A stretch of DNA of 64,000 bases from Paenibacillus sp. OVF10 (GTDB lineage Bacteria > Bacillota > Bacilli > Paenibacillales > Paenibacillaceae). Every line of letters starts with the position of its first letter. Position 1 is the stretch's first letter. Made by a program: the position numbers and the translations under genes. Below are positions 1 to 8,536 of this stretch, one piece after another. The notes under the pieces are model-generated. The model made no database searches. It saw only the letters and a list, made by a program, of their open reading frames with translations, and was not told the DNA's origin. Location of the stretch: the NCBI GenBank assembly GCA_022836915.1, contig CP094668.1, positions 1,240,001 through 1,304,000 of the forward strand, in the 5' to 3' direction.

Positions 1-136
1 CTTTTATCTGGGGGAAGGCATGAACACACCACCGGTACCCAATATCCGGTATGCGGGCAGATGAGGAATGGACAAGATGTGACCGTCCAATTCTGTGTAT
101 GTTTACAATAGCCAGCGAAGCAAAGGATTTGCTGAA
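1..136. other. Left-edge sequence, possible 3' end of an upstream gene
   Basis: No complete gene lies here. One forward frame stays open from the edge to a TGA at 62-64 and another to a TAG at 109-111. Either could be the last codons of a gene entering from the left. Neither tail is recognisable. The terminator just downstream supports the end of a rightward transcript. Confidence 0.35.
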
Positions 137-173
137 GGGAACAACGGACGATGGTTCGTTGTTCCTCTTTTTT
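137..173 (+). terminator. Rho-independent terminator
   Basis: A perfect 9 bp stem (138-146 with 157-165) is followed by TCTTTTTT. It would close a transcript entering from the left edge and insulate the sulfate operon promoter. Confidence 0.8.
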
Positions 174-213
174 GCCAATAGCCCAGAAATACGGTAAAAA
201 TCGGAAAAAACGT

Positions 214-242
214 TTGACAGGTATATAGACTGCCTTTATTAT
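214..242 (+). promoter_or_regulatory. SigA-type promoter of the sulfate operon
   Basis: TTGACA at 214-219, a 17 bp spacer and TATTAT at 237-242. It lies about 300 bases before the sbp start, leaving a long leader that carries the structured element at 364-476. Confidence 0.75.
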
Positions 243-363
243 ACGTATATAACTTACTAAACAGGTAGGAATAATAAAAATGAATCTGTTTTCATTGTGA
301 AAACGGTCATTTTACAGACAGATGCAACCATGCAACCTGAACAGAATAACGTTCTCACCGTAT

Positions 364-476
364 AGACGGAGGAACACCGCAGCGCATCCTTTCCGGATGA
401 AAGCATACACGGCCTAGGGCCGGCATGACTTTATGGGGAGAAGTGCGCGGGGGTTCCTCCGTCTTCTTGTTTTTTA
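364..476 (+). promoter_or_regulatory. Structured leader RNA with long-range terminator stem (candidate riboswitch or attenuator)
   Basis: AGACGGAGGAAC at 364-375 is perfectly complementary to 453-464, and a T-rich tract (TCTTGTTTTTT) follows. The 12 bp stem encloses about 77 bases containing two smaller hairpins, CATCC/GGATG and CGGCC/GGCCG. A closed multi-branch structure ending in a terminator, 80 bases before sbp, fits premature-termination control. I do not recognise the S-box, T-box or any other riboswitch consensus. Ligand and class are unknown. Confidence 0.55.
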
Positions 477-544
477 CGGGGCGTTCGATCCTGTTCAGCC
501 GGCCTGAGGTAGTCATGCAGATCTATATCGGGGGAGTATTATTC

Positions 545-1622
545 ATGAAAAAGAGAATTCATAAGGGTATTTTGGTTGGTCTGGCACTGGTATTAACAGG
601 AGTTCTGGCAGCATGCGGATCGGATAGCGGCGGGTCCAGTGCGGCAGGAACATCGGGGGAGCGGAAGGCGGCACAGAAGGGCCCAAGGCCATCGAACTGC
701 TGAATGTTTCCTATGATCCAACGCGGGAACTCTATGAACAATATAACAAAGCGTTTGCGGCGCATTGGTTGAAAGAGAAAGGCCAGGAAGTGACCATCAA
801 GCAATCCCATGGGGGATCGGGCAAACAGAGTCGTTCTGTTATTGACGGACTGGATGCAGACGTGGTGACGCTGGCATTGGGATACGATATTGATGCGATT
901 GAAGATAAAGGTCTGATTAACGAAGGTTGGCAGGATAAATACGAGCATAACAGCGCTCCGTATACCTCTACGATTGTATTCCTTGTGCGTAAGGGTAATC
1001 CAAAAGGCATCAAGGACTGGGATGATCTGATCAAAGGGGATACGCAAGTCATCACACCGAATCCCAAAACGTCCGGCGGGGCGCGCTGGAACTATCTGGC
1101 GGCATGGGGATATGCCCTTAAGCATAATAACAATGATGAAGAGAAAGCGAAGGAATTTGTTGGTGAATTGTTCAAACATGCGCCTGTGCTGGATTCGGGT
1201 GCTCGCGGGTCTACGACAACGTTTGTTGAACGTGGCATTGGGGATGTGCTTCTTGCTTGGGAAAATGAAGCTTTCCTATCGGTAAAAGAGTTGGGTCCGG
1301 ACAAATTCGATATTGTCGTGCCTTCGGTTAGTATCTTGGCTGAACCACCCGTTGCAATTGTGGACAAAAATGCAGACAAAAAGGAAGCCGCGACGTGGCG
1401 GATGCCTATCTGAAATATTTGTACAGTGAAGAGGGACAGACGATTGCGGCTGAAAATTATTACCGCCCAACGCTGGACAGCGTGGAGGAAAAATTCAAGG
1501 ATCAGTTCCCGGCGCTTGAACTGTTCACGTTGAAAGATGTGTTCGGCACATGGCGGGATACTCAGGCCAAACATTTCAATGACGGTGGTATCTTCGACCA
1601 GATTTATGTTCCAGGCAGCTAA
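545..1622 (+). CDS. sbp: Sulfate-binding lipoprotein of an ABC transporter (two frameshifts)
   Basis: Extracellular sulfate (or thiosulfate) receptor that feeds the CysT/CysW permease. The N-terminus is a lipoprotein signal with an LAAC lipobox. The mature part carries typical Sbp motifs: [39 protein letters not shown] and, near the end, YFxPT-like YYRPTLDS. The frame breaks near 651-656, where GGGGG needs one more G, and near 1398, where one G is missing. Repaired length is 359 aa, normal for the family. ATG 545 follows a weak GGGGGAG. First gene of the operon with cysT and cysW. Confidence 0.92.
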
Positions 1623-1709
1623 GGTTGCTCTGTTCAATGACCACCCGATCAATCGCGCTGTAAGCGGCCAACCAGCCTTACCGGCTGAAGGCAGAGAGGA
1701 TGAACGTGC

Positions 1710-2546
1710 ATGAGCAAGGTGATGGTGGCGCGGAGACGCACATTGCCGGGATTTGGATTAACGATGGGTTACAGTGTGTTCTACCTGAGCCTGGTTGTAC
1801 TTATTCCACTGGCTGCGCTGTTGTTTAACTCAACAGGGCTGACGTGGGCAACCATGATTGAGGTTGCGACCAATCCCAGGGTGCTGGCCTCCTTCCAGGT
1901 CAGCTTTCTGACCGCAGGTGCAGCGGCCCTGATTGATCTCGTGCTGGGGTTACTCCTGGCATGGGTGCTTGTTCGGTATGAGTTTCCTGGCAAAAGGCTG
2001 TTTGATGCGGTCATTGATCTGCCTTTTGCCTTGCCAACAGCGGTAGCAGGGGTTGCCCTTACGGCGATCTATGCCGGCAATGGCTGGATTGGGCAGTTTG
2101 TAGAGCCTTTGGGCATTAAACTGGCCTATTCACAGGCCGGGATTACACTGGCGCTGATGTTTATCGGAATTCCGTTTGTAGTTCGGACGGTGCAACCGGT
2201 GTTGGAGGAGCTGGAGGCTGAGGTGGAAGAGGCGGCTGCCACACTGGGAGCAGGAAGATGGCGGATATTCCGTACCATTCTGCTGCCGGATCTGATTCCG
2301 CCACTGCTGACCGGGTTTGCTCTGGCTTTTGCCCGGGGCATTGGTGAATATGGCTCCGTTGTATTTATCTCAGGTAATATGCCGATGAAAACGGAAATTG
2401 CCCCCTTGCTGATCATGGCCAAGCTGGAGCAGTTCGATTATGCAGGCGCTACAGCTGTAGCTCTGCTGTTGCTACTGGTTTCTTTCATCCTGCTGCTGAT
2501 TATTAATTCCTTGCAACGTTGGAGCCGGAAGGCGGGCAGGGCATGA
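1710..2546 (+). CDS. cysT: Sulfate ABC transporter permease CysT
   Basis: Inner-membrane permease of the sulfate/thiosulfate ABC importer, 278 aa, about six transmembrane helices. It has the binding-protein-dependent transport signature in the EEAAATLGAGRWRIFRTILLP segment (about residues 170-190), which contacts the ATPase. ATG 1710 follows a GAGAGG site. It lies 87 bases after sbp and about 70 before cysW, so all three are probably one transcript. The ORF is intact. Confidence 0.93.
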   Translation: MSKVMVARRRTLPGFGLTMGYSVFYLSLVVLIPLAALLFNSTGLTWATMIEVATNPRVLASFQVSFLTAGAAALIDLVLGLLLAWVLVRYEFPGKRLFDAVIDLPFALPTAVAGVALTAIYAGNGWIGQFVEPLGIKLAYSQAGITLALMFIGIPFVVRTVQPVLEELEAEVEEAAATLGAGRWRIFRTILLPDLIPPLLTGFALAFARGIGEYGSVVFISGNMPMKTEIAPLLIMAKLEQFDYAGATAVALLLLLVSFILLLIINSLQRWSRKAGRA

Positions 2547-2613
2547 GAATGAAACATGATGCAATAAGGATATTAGAAGAAGTCACTCACCCAAACCAAA
2601 GGAGGTGCAGCAT

Positions 2614-3489
2614 ATGGCGGGTTCTGTCCCACTGAGCCCTGTTCCACCCGTACGAGCTGGCCGCGGAACGAACCGTGCAACAACGGAAGCTCCATGGGTC
2701 AAATGGTTATTGATTGGACTGGCAAGCCTGGTACTCATATGGCTGCTTATTTTGCCACTGGCCATTGTGCTCATGGAGGCGTTGAAGCAGGGCTGGGGTG
2801 TGTACATCGCGGCTCTTACCGAGCCGGATGCCATGTCTGCACTGAAACTCACGTTATTGGTTGCGGCGATTACAGTGCCGCTGAATACGATATTTGGTGT
2901 GGCTGCTGCATGGGTCATTACCAAGTTCCAGTTCAAGGGCAAGGGACTCATGATCACCCTAATTGATCTTCCCTTTTCGATCTCGCCTGTGGTTGGCGGG
3001 TTGATTTTTGTACTGGTCTTTGGTTCGAATGGGTGGTTTGGGCCGTGGCTGTCCGAGCATGATATCAAAATCATTTTTGCGCTGCCAGGTATTGTCATTG
3101 CAACACTGTTTATTACCTTCCCCTTTGTAGCCAGGGAGTTAATTCCACTAATGGAGGACCAGGGAACCCGGGAAGAGGAAGCCGCGGTTACGCTGGGTGC
3201 TTCCGGGTGGCGAATCTTCTGGAGTGTAACCTTGCCCAACATCAAATGGGGGCTGCTGTACGGCATTATTCTGTGTAATGCCCGTGCTATGGGTGAGTTC
3301 GGAGCGGTATCTGTGGTGTCCGGACATATCCGCGGAGAGACCAATACGCTGCCGCTACATGTGGAGATTTTGTATAACGAGTATCAATTCTCAGCTTCGT
3401 TTGCCGTAGCTTCCCTGCTCCTGATTCTGGCTCTCGCCACGTTGCTGCTCAAGAGCTGGCTTGGACACAAAGCCGTTTCAGAAAAGTGA
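2614..3489 (+). CDS. cysW: Sulfate ABC transporter permease CysW
   Basis: Second permease subunit of the sulfate importer, 291 aa with this start, partner of CysT. The ABC-contact loop EEAAVTLGASGWRIFWSVTLP is clear in the second half, as is the family motif ARAMGEFGAVSVVSG. ATG 2614 is preferred over an in-frame GTG at 2605 because GGAGG at 2601-2605 sits 8 bases ahead of it. The N-terminal 25 residues are hydrophilic, Pro/Arg-rich and cytoplasmic. No cysA ATPase follows; it must be encoded elsewhere. Confidence 0.93.
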   Translation: MAGSVPLSPVPPVRAGRGTNRATTEAPWVKWLLIGLASLVLIWLLILPLAIVLMEALKQGWGVYIAALTEPDAMSALKLTLLVAAITVPLNTIFGVAAAWVITKFQFKGKGLMITLIDLPFSISPVVGGLIFVLVFGSNGWFGPWLSEHDIKIIFALPGIVIATLFITFPFVARELIPLMEDQGTREEEAAVTLGASGWRIFWSVTLPNIKWGLLYGIILCNARAMGEFGAVSVVSGHIRGETNTLPLHVEILYNEYQFSASFAVASLLLILALATLLLKSWLGHKAVSEK

Positions 3490-3645
3490 TGATGAGAAGA
3501 AGAAATTACAGATTGACAGCTACTGGAAGCCCTGCTAATGTATAAACCAAGTATATGGGTTGGATAAGAATGAATTATAAATCCGTTGGATGACAGCGTA
3601 CTTAGGAATATGGCGGGCAGTAGCCCGAGAAGAGGAGGCGGCTCT

Positions 3646-3885
3646 ATGGCTAAGCCGTTAAAAGTGGATGAGGTATGGTTGGACCGAATTGCCGGACAGC
3701 TGAATGACATGGAGTTTGGTTCTTTGCACATCGTGGTGCACGAAGGTCAGATTGTGCAGATGGAGAGGACCGAACGCAAGCGTTTTGAGAACACGCCCTC
3801 AGGCAGCGCCTCCAAATCCGGAAGCACGGCACGAAGCAGTTCAGCCCGTTCACTGCGCGGATCAAATGCGAGTGCAAAGGGATAG
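3646..3885 (+). CDS. YezD-like small protein (DUF2292)
   Basis: A 79 aa soluble protein. The first 45 residues (VWLDRIAGQLNDMEFGSLHIVVHEGQIVQMERTERKRF region) match the small DUF2292/YezD family, known from Bacillales sulfur-assimilation loci; its molecular function is unknown. The tail is a low-complexity Ser/Gly/Lys/Arg stretch. ATG 3646 has GAGGAGG eight bases upstream. It follows cysW by about 155 bases on the same strand with no clear terminator between, so it probably belongs to the sulfate operon. Confidence 0.75.
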   Translation: MAKPLKVDEVWLDRIAGQLNDMEFGSLHIVVHEGQIVQMERTERKRFENTPSGSASKSGSTARSSSARSLRGSNASAKG

Positions 3886-3978
3886 AGAGTTCTGTTGTGT
3901 CAGGGAAGGATTGGTGTATAGGAATACACATGTATAATCCAGAAATTCATGGGAAATGTATGTTTTACACTGTCCTAC

Positions 3979-5618
3979 CTATTGCGCACGACTTGTTTCC
4001 TTATGCTCCTTATACCAATGATTTGCTTCAAGCAGCACCTGTTGCCCACCTGCATCCTTAAATTCTTTCACAAAAGTATCGAAATACCCCACCGGCTGAT
4101 CGCCTGTGATGATGGAGATATACGCTCTGTCTCTCATGCGAATCAGCTCAGATGAATATTGAATCAGGGCAGGGGTTGCAACCTCCAGGCGATTATAGAT
4201 ACCATTCTCCGTCAACCCTGCAGATGCAGCCCACTGTTCACGTTTGTCCGAGGGTACACCTGGAACCGTCATGCCAATACTTGAGCCGATCATATTCGTA
4301 TAATTCTCCATTCGGTTGTATGGATAAAGTAAGTAGAACGAGCTTGAAGCATCGGCGCTCCAATTCCAGTGTTTTCCTGAAAGGCCATACTCCATTTTGA
4401 TCTGCTCCACTGGATCGGGGTTGGCACTTACATAATCGAGGATCTCCAGAATTTTCTCCAGTTTTCCCGGCTCCTTTGCAGCCTCAGCACCTATAGCAAT
4501 AAAATTCATCAGCAGATTGTTCCCTTTTGAACCGCTACGTCCATCTGGACCAATAACGGGAGAACCAAATACAACCTCTGCAGTTGCGTTCTTCTGTAGC
4601 AGCTCATTCACATTGAACGAGGCTCCCACGGGAGTTTCTTGGCCATTTTCATTCAGGACACTGTAATCTCCCTCTTGATTCCAATGATAGTAGTTGCCCA
4701 TTGAGGTCATCCCTATTTTTCCATTAATAAAAGCATGGGATAGATGTTTATAACCGCCTTTATTTTCGCCGGTTATGAACTCAGGGTCGATAATCCCGTC
4801 CCGATACCACTTTTGCATATAAGCCAATGCTTTTTTCATCTCAGGCTCCAAAGCACCGATCACAAGTTGGTTGTTTTTTTCATTAAAATACAGTTGCTCG
4901 GTGAAAACGGACTGTCCAAAGGCACCAAACACGACATTTAAGCCCTCTCTAGATAGGCCATACGTATCTTGTTTACCATTTCCGTCTGGATCATCTTTGG
5001 CAAAAGCATACATAACCGTTTCAAATTCATCTAATGTCTTTGGCACCTCCAGACCAAGCTGCTTAAGCCAGTCCTCTCGGTATACAACAGGGGTTCGATA
5101 GATGTTGGTCTGATTAATGGCCGGAATTCCATATAAGGAGCCGTTTATTTTTCCATACTCTAGGTAACGTGAATCATAATCGCGAATTCGCTGTACGATA
5201 TTTGGCGCATATTGTTCAAGGACTTCCGGGAGATTTCCCCTAAGACCCCTTGCATTTGATACTTAAGCAGATCATGCGGTTGTCTGATCCGGAACAGATC
5301 GGGTATTTTCCCTTGAGCAAGCTTCAGATCAAGCAGTTCCTCGTACCGCTTGTTCTCAAGATTCCACACCTTCAGATCGACATCAAACCTATCCTCAATA
5401 TATGCAATCATTTCCGCGTCCTCAGGAACAGGGATATTTTGATGCATGGTCCAGGATATCGTATACTGCGGTGCTGTCTCCTTCTCAGCGCTTGCCAAAT
5501 GGCCCTGCTGTTGCACTTGTGCTGTTTCTCTTCCTAAAAAGGTACACCCACTTGTAAATACGAGAAGGAGGAGCATTGCGGAATATAGACATAACTTTCT
5601 TGAAAGGTTAAGGTTCAT
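3979..5618 (-). CDS. Extracellular solute-binding lipoprotein, LplA/sugar type (one frameshift)
   Basis: Membrane-anchored ABC-type binding protein, 546 aa when repaired. It has a signal peptide with an SGC lipobox, then a long alpha/beta body with family features such as DDPDGNGKQDTYGLS and YREDWLKQLG, seen in Paenibacillus/Bacillus LplA-like proteins. The frame breaks near 5230, where a CCC run needs a fourth C to read ISPEVLEQYAP. It is downstream of, and in the same direction as, the AraC-type sensor gene at 5861-8182. No permease genes accompany it, so it is either an orphan receptor or serves a transporter elsewhere. The ligand is probably an oligosaccharide, which is an inference from the family. 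Confidence 0.85.
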
Positions 5619-5645
5619 AGCAGCTCCTTTACTAATTTTAAATTC

Positions 5646-5867
5646 TATATAGGTTCAATTTAACATTTACACAAAAACGGAGAGGACAGAGAGAACCTGA
5701 AGAAGCGAAGCTACAAGTTTTCTGTAAGAAAACTACTTCGAAAGCATACGCTATTCCCGGATTTTCCCTTTTAGAAAAGGGATCGAAAAAATCTGGGAAT
5801 AACAGCGATCGGAAGGTTGTTCTGTCATCGGAGTGTCCGTGTAAATATTCCTAATTGACCCTATATA
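5646..5867 (+). repeat. MITE-like interspersed repeat, copy A
   Basis: About 222 bp. The ends are inverted: TATATAGGTTCAATTTAAC...TTTACAC on the left against GTGTAAAT...AATTGACCCTATATA on the right. Inside are GGAGAGGACAG, GCGAAGC, a large hairpin around CCCTTTTAGAAAAGGG and CATCGGAGTG. Full copies recur at 25574, 37514, 38764 and 50162. The right end overlaps the stop codon of the regulator at 5861. Confidence 0.85.
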
Positions 5868-8182
5868 GATCCCTGCTCCATTAGACTGCGCATGAAGTTT
5901 TTTGGCGTACAGCCGTGAATTTCTTTGAACTTTTTAATGAAATAAGCAGGGGTACGGTAACCAACCGTACTTGCGACCTGCTCAACCGTAATTTCGCGTT
6001 GTGTCATCAGTTCCCGTGCGCGTTCCATTCTCTGATTCGTAACATATTCGGAATAAACAATCCCGGTCTCTTCCTTGAAAAGTTTACTCAGATATTTAGG
6101 GCTGATGAATACTTGCTCTGAGACATGATCCAGCGTGAGATCGCCTGATAAGTGCTCGTGAATATAGGCTTTGACAGCCGAGATGGTATCCACACTTCGT
6201 ACCTCGCTTCGCTTCTCCATCTGCATCACAAATTCGGTCACGAGATGAATCATCCATTCCGAGTATCGGTTGATATTGTAGAACAATGAAAATTGCTTGT
6301 ACATATTCAATGAACTCGCCTCGGTGGGTTGCAGGCGCACCTGATTAATACACTCAGCGTAAATAGATACCGTTTTTAATAAGATGATCCGACTGTATTC
6401 GGCTGAATAGGAGTCTTCCTTTAGTGCCGCGACCAATTCCTGAATGGCCTGAACCGTACCTTGCACATCCCGAGTCTGCAATTTCTTTTCAAAGTTTACG
6501 AGGTATGACTCCGGGATCTCCAAACTGCTGGCTTCCCTGTTCAGAAGATTAAGATCCTGAATGGCAGACTGCTCGGGAAAGAAGTAGCTGTATCGAATCA
6601 GGGTATTCGCCTGATGATAGCTTGTGTGAATCTTCGTGAAGTGCTCTACCCATCCGCCTAACGATAGTACAAATTCCAGACCAAATCTGCTGCTCGCTTC
6701 AGCGTGAATAAAGTCTACAATGTGATCAGAGAGCGGTTCTTCGGGTTGGTTGGTACAGATGATTACTGCTATTTTGTGATCCTGCAATTCCTCTGCCAGC
6801 AGTTGAGTTCCATCCATTTCTGCGATCTCCAGTTGCTGGATCATCGTATACAACGTATGCTGCAACTGTCGTGGCTGCAGATCCTTCCACTTCTCATTGA
6901 CAGGGTCAATGACGATGCAACGGAAGCGAGAGTAGTCCATTGAAATGTGAATAGACTGGAGCTGTTCCGTAAGTTCCTCGGGTGTAAATCGATTATTTAA
7001 CATATTGAGCATGATACTATGCTTAATCATTCTGTGATTGCCCTGTAAAGTTTCTTCAAGACTATCAACTTTATTGGACAGACTGTTAAACGTTGTATCG
7101 ATGAACCGATATTCGTCCTGCTTTAAGCTGGTTGGGCTATCCATCCGGCTCTTGATGTTATTCATGATTCGTTTAAGAGGACTATAGTTGGCCCTGGTAA
7201 AGATGGACGACATCGCTATTCCAACCGCAACAGCCAATAAACCGAGAAGAACCGAAATCTCCTTCAAGCTATCCAATTTATAATAGAAGCTTTCATTAGG
7301 TGTGGTTGTGTAGATTCTCCATGCATTTCCTTTAAATTGATCTTGGGTAACGACATGAGAGTCATAGTTAAATACAGGTGTGAAGCTCTCATCTGAAGTA
7401 TGAAAGGTGAGCAGCGACTGCGTCAGATTCTCCTCCGTGGAGCTACCTATCAACGTTTTGTCCGCGGCAGATATGACGGTTCCGTCCTGATCGATGATTA
7501 ATGTATTTGAATAGTCAGCAGGGAGCATATTTTTAATGATCTGACTGATCGCTGATTCTTTGATATCAATCGCAATCATGGCCTTACTGTCTTGTCCAGA
7601 CGATTGAAACGGGTAACTATGGACATAGGAAATTAGAGGACTCATCTTGCCTTGTTCCCGTGATTCGATATAGACATCCTGAGGCACCATGCGAGTCTTC
7701 ATCCATAAGGAGCTTTCTGGAGTCTCTTTCATCGCAGCAATCCAATCCGTCGTATGATCCACACTCGAAGGCGTGTCCTCATAGAGCACTAGCCCATATA
7801 CAGATGAGACGATGAAGTGGTTCTTCGTATCGTACACATGAATAGCTTCAATGAGATCGGAATAATTTTGCACCATATTTTTGAGGGACTGTTCGATGTC
7901 CAGGATTTTGCTATGGTTTCCTTTTAAGCTATCTAGATCGATACTAGCGGCGTTACCGAGTGCCAGGGACAGATAGACCTGATTCACCTTCTGGATAACG
8001 GAGCTCTCAATAGTATTGACAGTGCTTTTCAGTGACAGCTGATTATTGATTCGAATCTCTTTGCTGTATTGATGGGAGAAGAAGAGGTATAGAATGGAGC
8101 CGAAAAGAAGCGCAATGACAAGAACGACAGCAAGGTAGGAAAGAACCATCTTGGATCTTACAGTTTGAAATGGCTTATGCAT
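5861..8182 (-). CDS. Membrane-bound AraC-family regulator with extracytoplasmic sensor domain
   Basis: One-component transcription regulator, 773 aa. A transmembrane helix at about 12-33 and another near 300-320 flank a roughly 260-residue extracytoplasmic Cache-like sensor. A cytoplasmic linker follows, then a C-terminal AraC double helix-turn-helix (about 670-770) with DHVSEQVFISPKYLSKLFKE and a second helix set at EQVASTVGYRTPAYFIKKFKE. It is transcribed toward the solute-binding protein gene and probably controls it in response to a sugar. The stop codon lies in the terminal repeat of MITE copy A, so the last residues may be altered by the insertion. The ORF is intact. Confidence 0.88.
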   Translation of the reverse strand: MHKPFQTVRSKMVLSYLAVVLVIALLFGSILYLFFSHQYSKEIRINNQLSLKSTVNTIESSVIQKVNQVYLSLALGNAASIDLDSLKGNHSKILDIEQSLKNMVQNYSDLIEAIHVYDTKNHFIVSSVYGLVLYEDTPSSVDHTTDWIAAMKETPESSLWMKTRMVPQDVYIESREQGKMSPLISYVHSYPFQSSGQDSKAMIAIDIKESAISQIIKNMLPADYSNTLIIDQDGTVISAADKTLIGSSTEENLTQSLLTFHTSDESFTPVFNYDSHVVTQDQFKGNAWRIYTTTPNESFYYKLDSLKEISVLLGLLAVAVGIAMSSIFTRANYSPLKRIMNNIKSRMDSPTSLKQDEYRFIDTTFNSLSNKVDSLEETLQGNHRMIKHSIMLNMLNNRFTPEELTEQLQSIHISMDYSRFRCIVIDPVNEKWKDLQPRQLQHTLYTMIQQLEIAEMDGTQLLAEELQDHKIAVIICTNQPEEPLSDHIVDFIHAEASSRFGLEFVLSLGGWVEHFTKIHTSYHQANTLIRYSYFFPEQSAIQDLNLLNREASSLEIPESYLVNFEKKLQTRDVQGTVQAIQELVAALKEDSYSAEYSRIILLKTVSIYAECINQVRLQPTEASSLNMYKQFSLFYNINRYSEWMIHLVTEFVMQMEKRSEVRSVDTISAVKAYIHEHLSGDLTLDHVSEQVFISPKYLSKLFKEETGIVYSEYVTNQRMERARELMTQREITVEQVASTVGYRTPAYFIKKFKEIHGCTPKNFMRSLMEQGSI

Positions 8183-8536
8183 TCTTTTTCCCCCTTCATG
8201 TCTCTTTTCTAAACAACTTCATCATTATATAGCAGGCCGAGGACTAGAAATCATGTTGATCGAAATTTAACAAACTCCCACTCCATAATTTACTTTCAGT
8301 TAATAAAGCGTTTACAAAAGTAGGTATTTTAATTGATAAATGTAGTATCTAGCTCCATTTTTCTTGACATATAAGCTCCGGAACGTACGATTTTGATATA
8401 AAACGGAATTTGTTCTATAGATGCGAAACGCTCCCTAATGCTACAGTAACGGCAGATCAGACATCTGTATAGAGTCTTTCTTACTCATTTGCAGATGCAG
8501 AAGCAAAAAATAATTTACCATAACAGGAGCGTGTAT
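8183..8536. other. Divergent intergenic region
   Basis: AT-rich gap between the divergently read regulator and the SLH-protein gene. A TTGACA is present at 8364-8369, but no convincing -10 sits at 16-18 bases. No gene or recognised RNA is seen. Confidence 0.5.

Noticed and set aside
364..476. S-box (SAM) or T-box riboswitch before sbp
   Set aside because: The conserved cores (GATGAAACC-type S-box segments, GGTGG-ACCGCG T-box motif) are not present; only a partial ACCGC resemblance was found.
545..1622. Treating the broken sbp, synthetase, peptidase and other genes as pseudogenes
   Set aside because: The breaks are single missing bases in homopolymers across many unrelated genes, and repaired lengths fit the families; sequencing error is the simpler reading.
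8364..8400. Promoter with TTGACA at 8364
   Set aside because: No acceptable -10 at 16-18 bases; the TGATATAAA sits 24 bases away.
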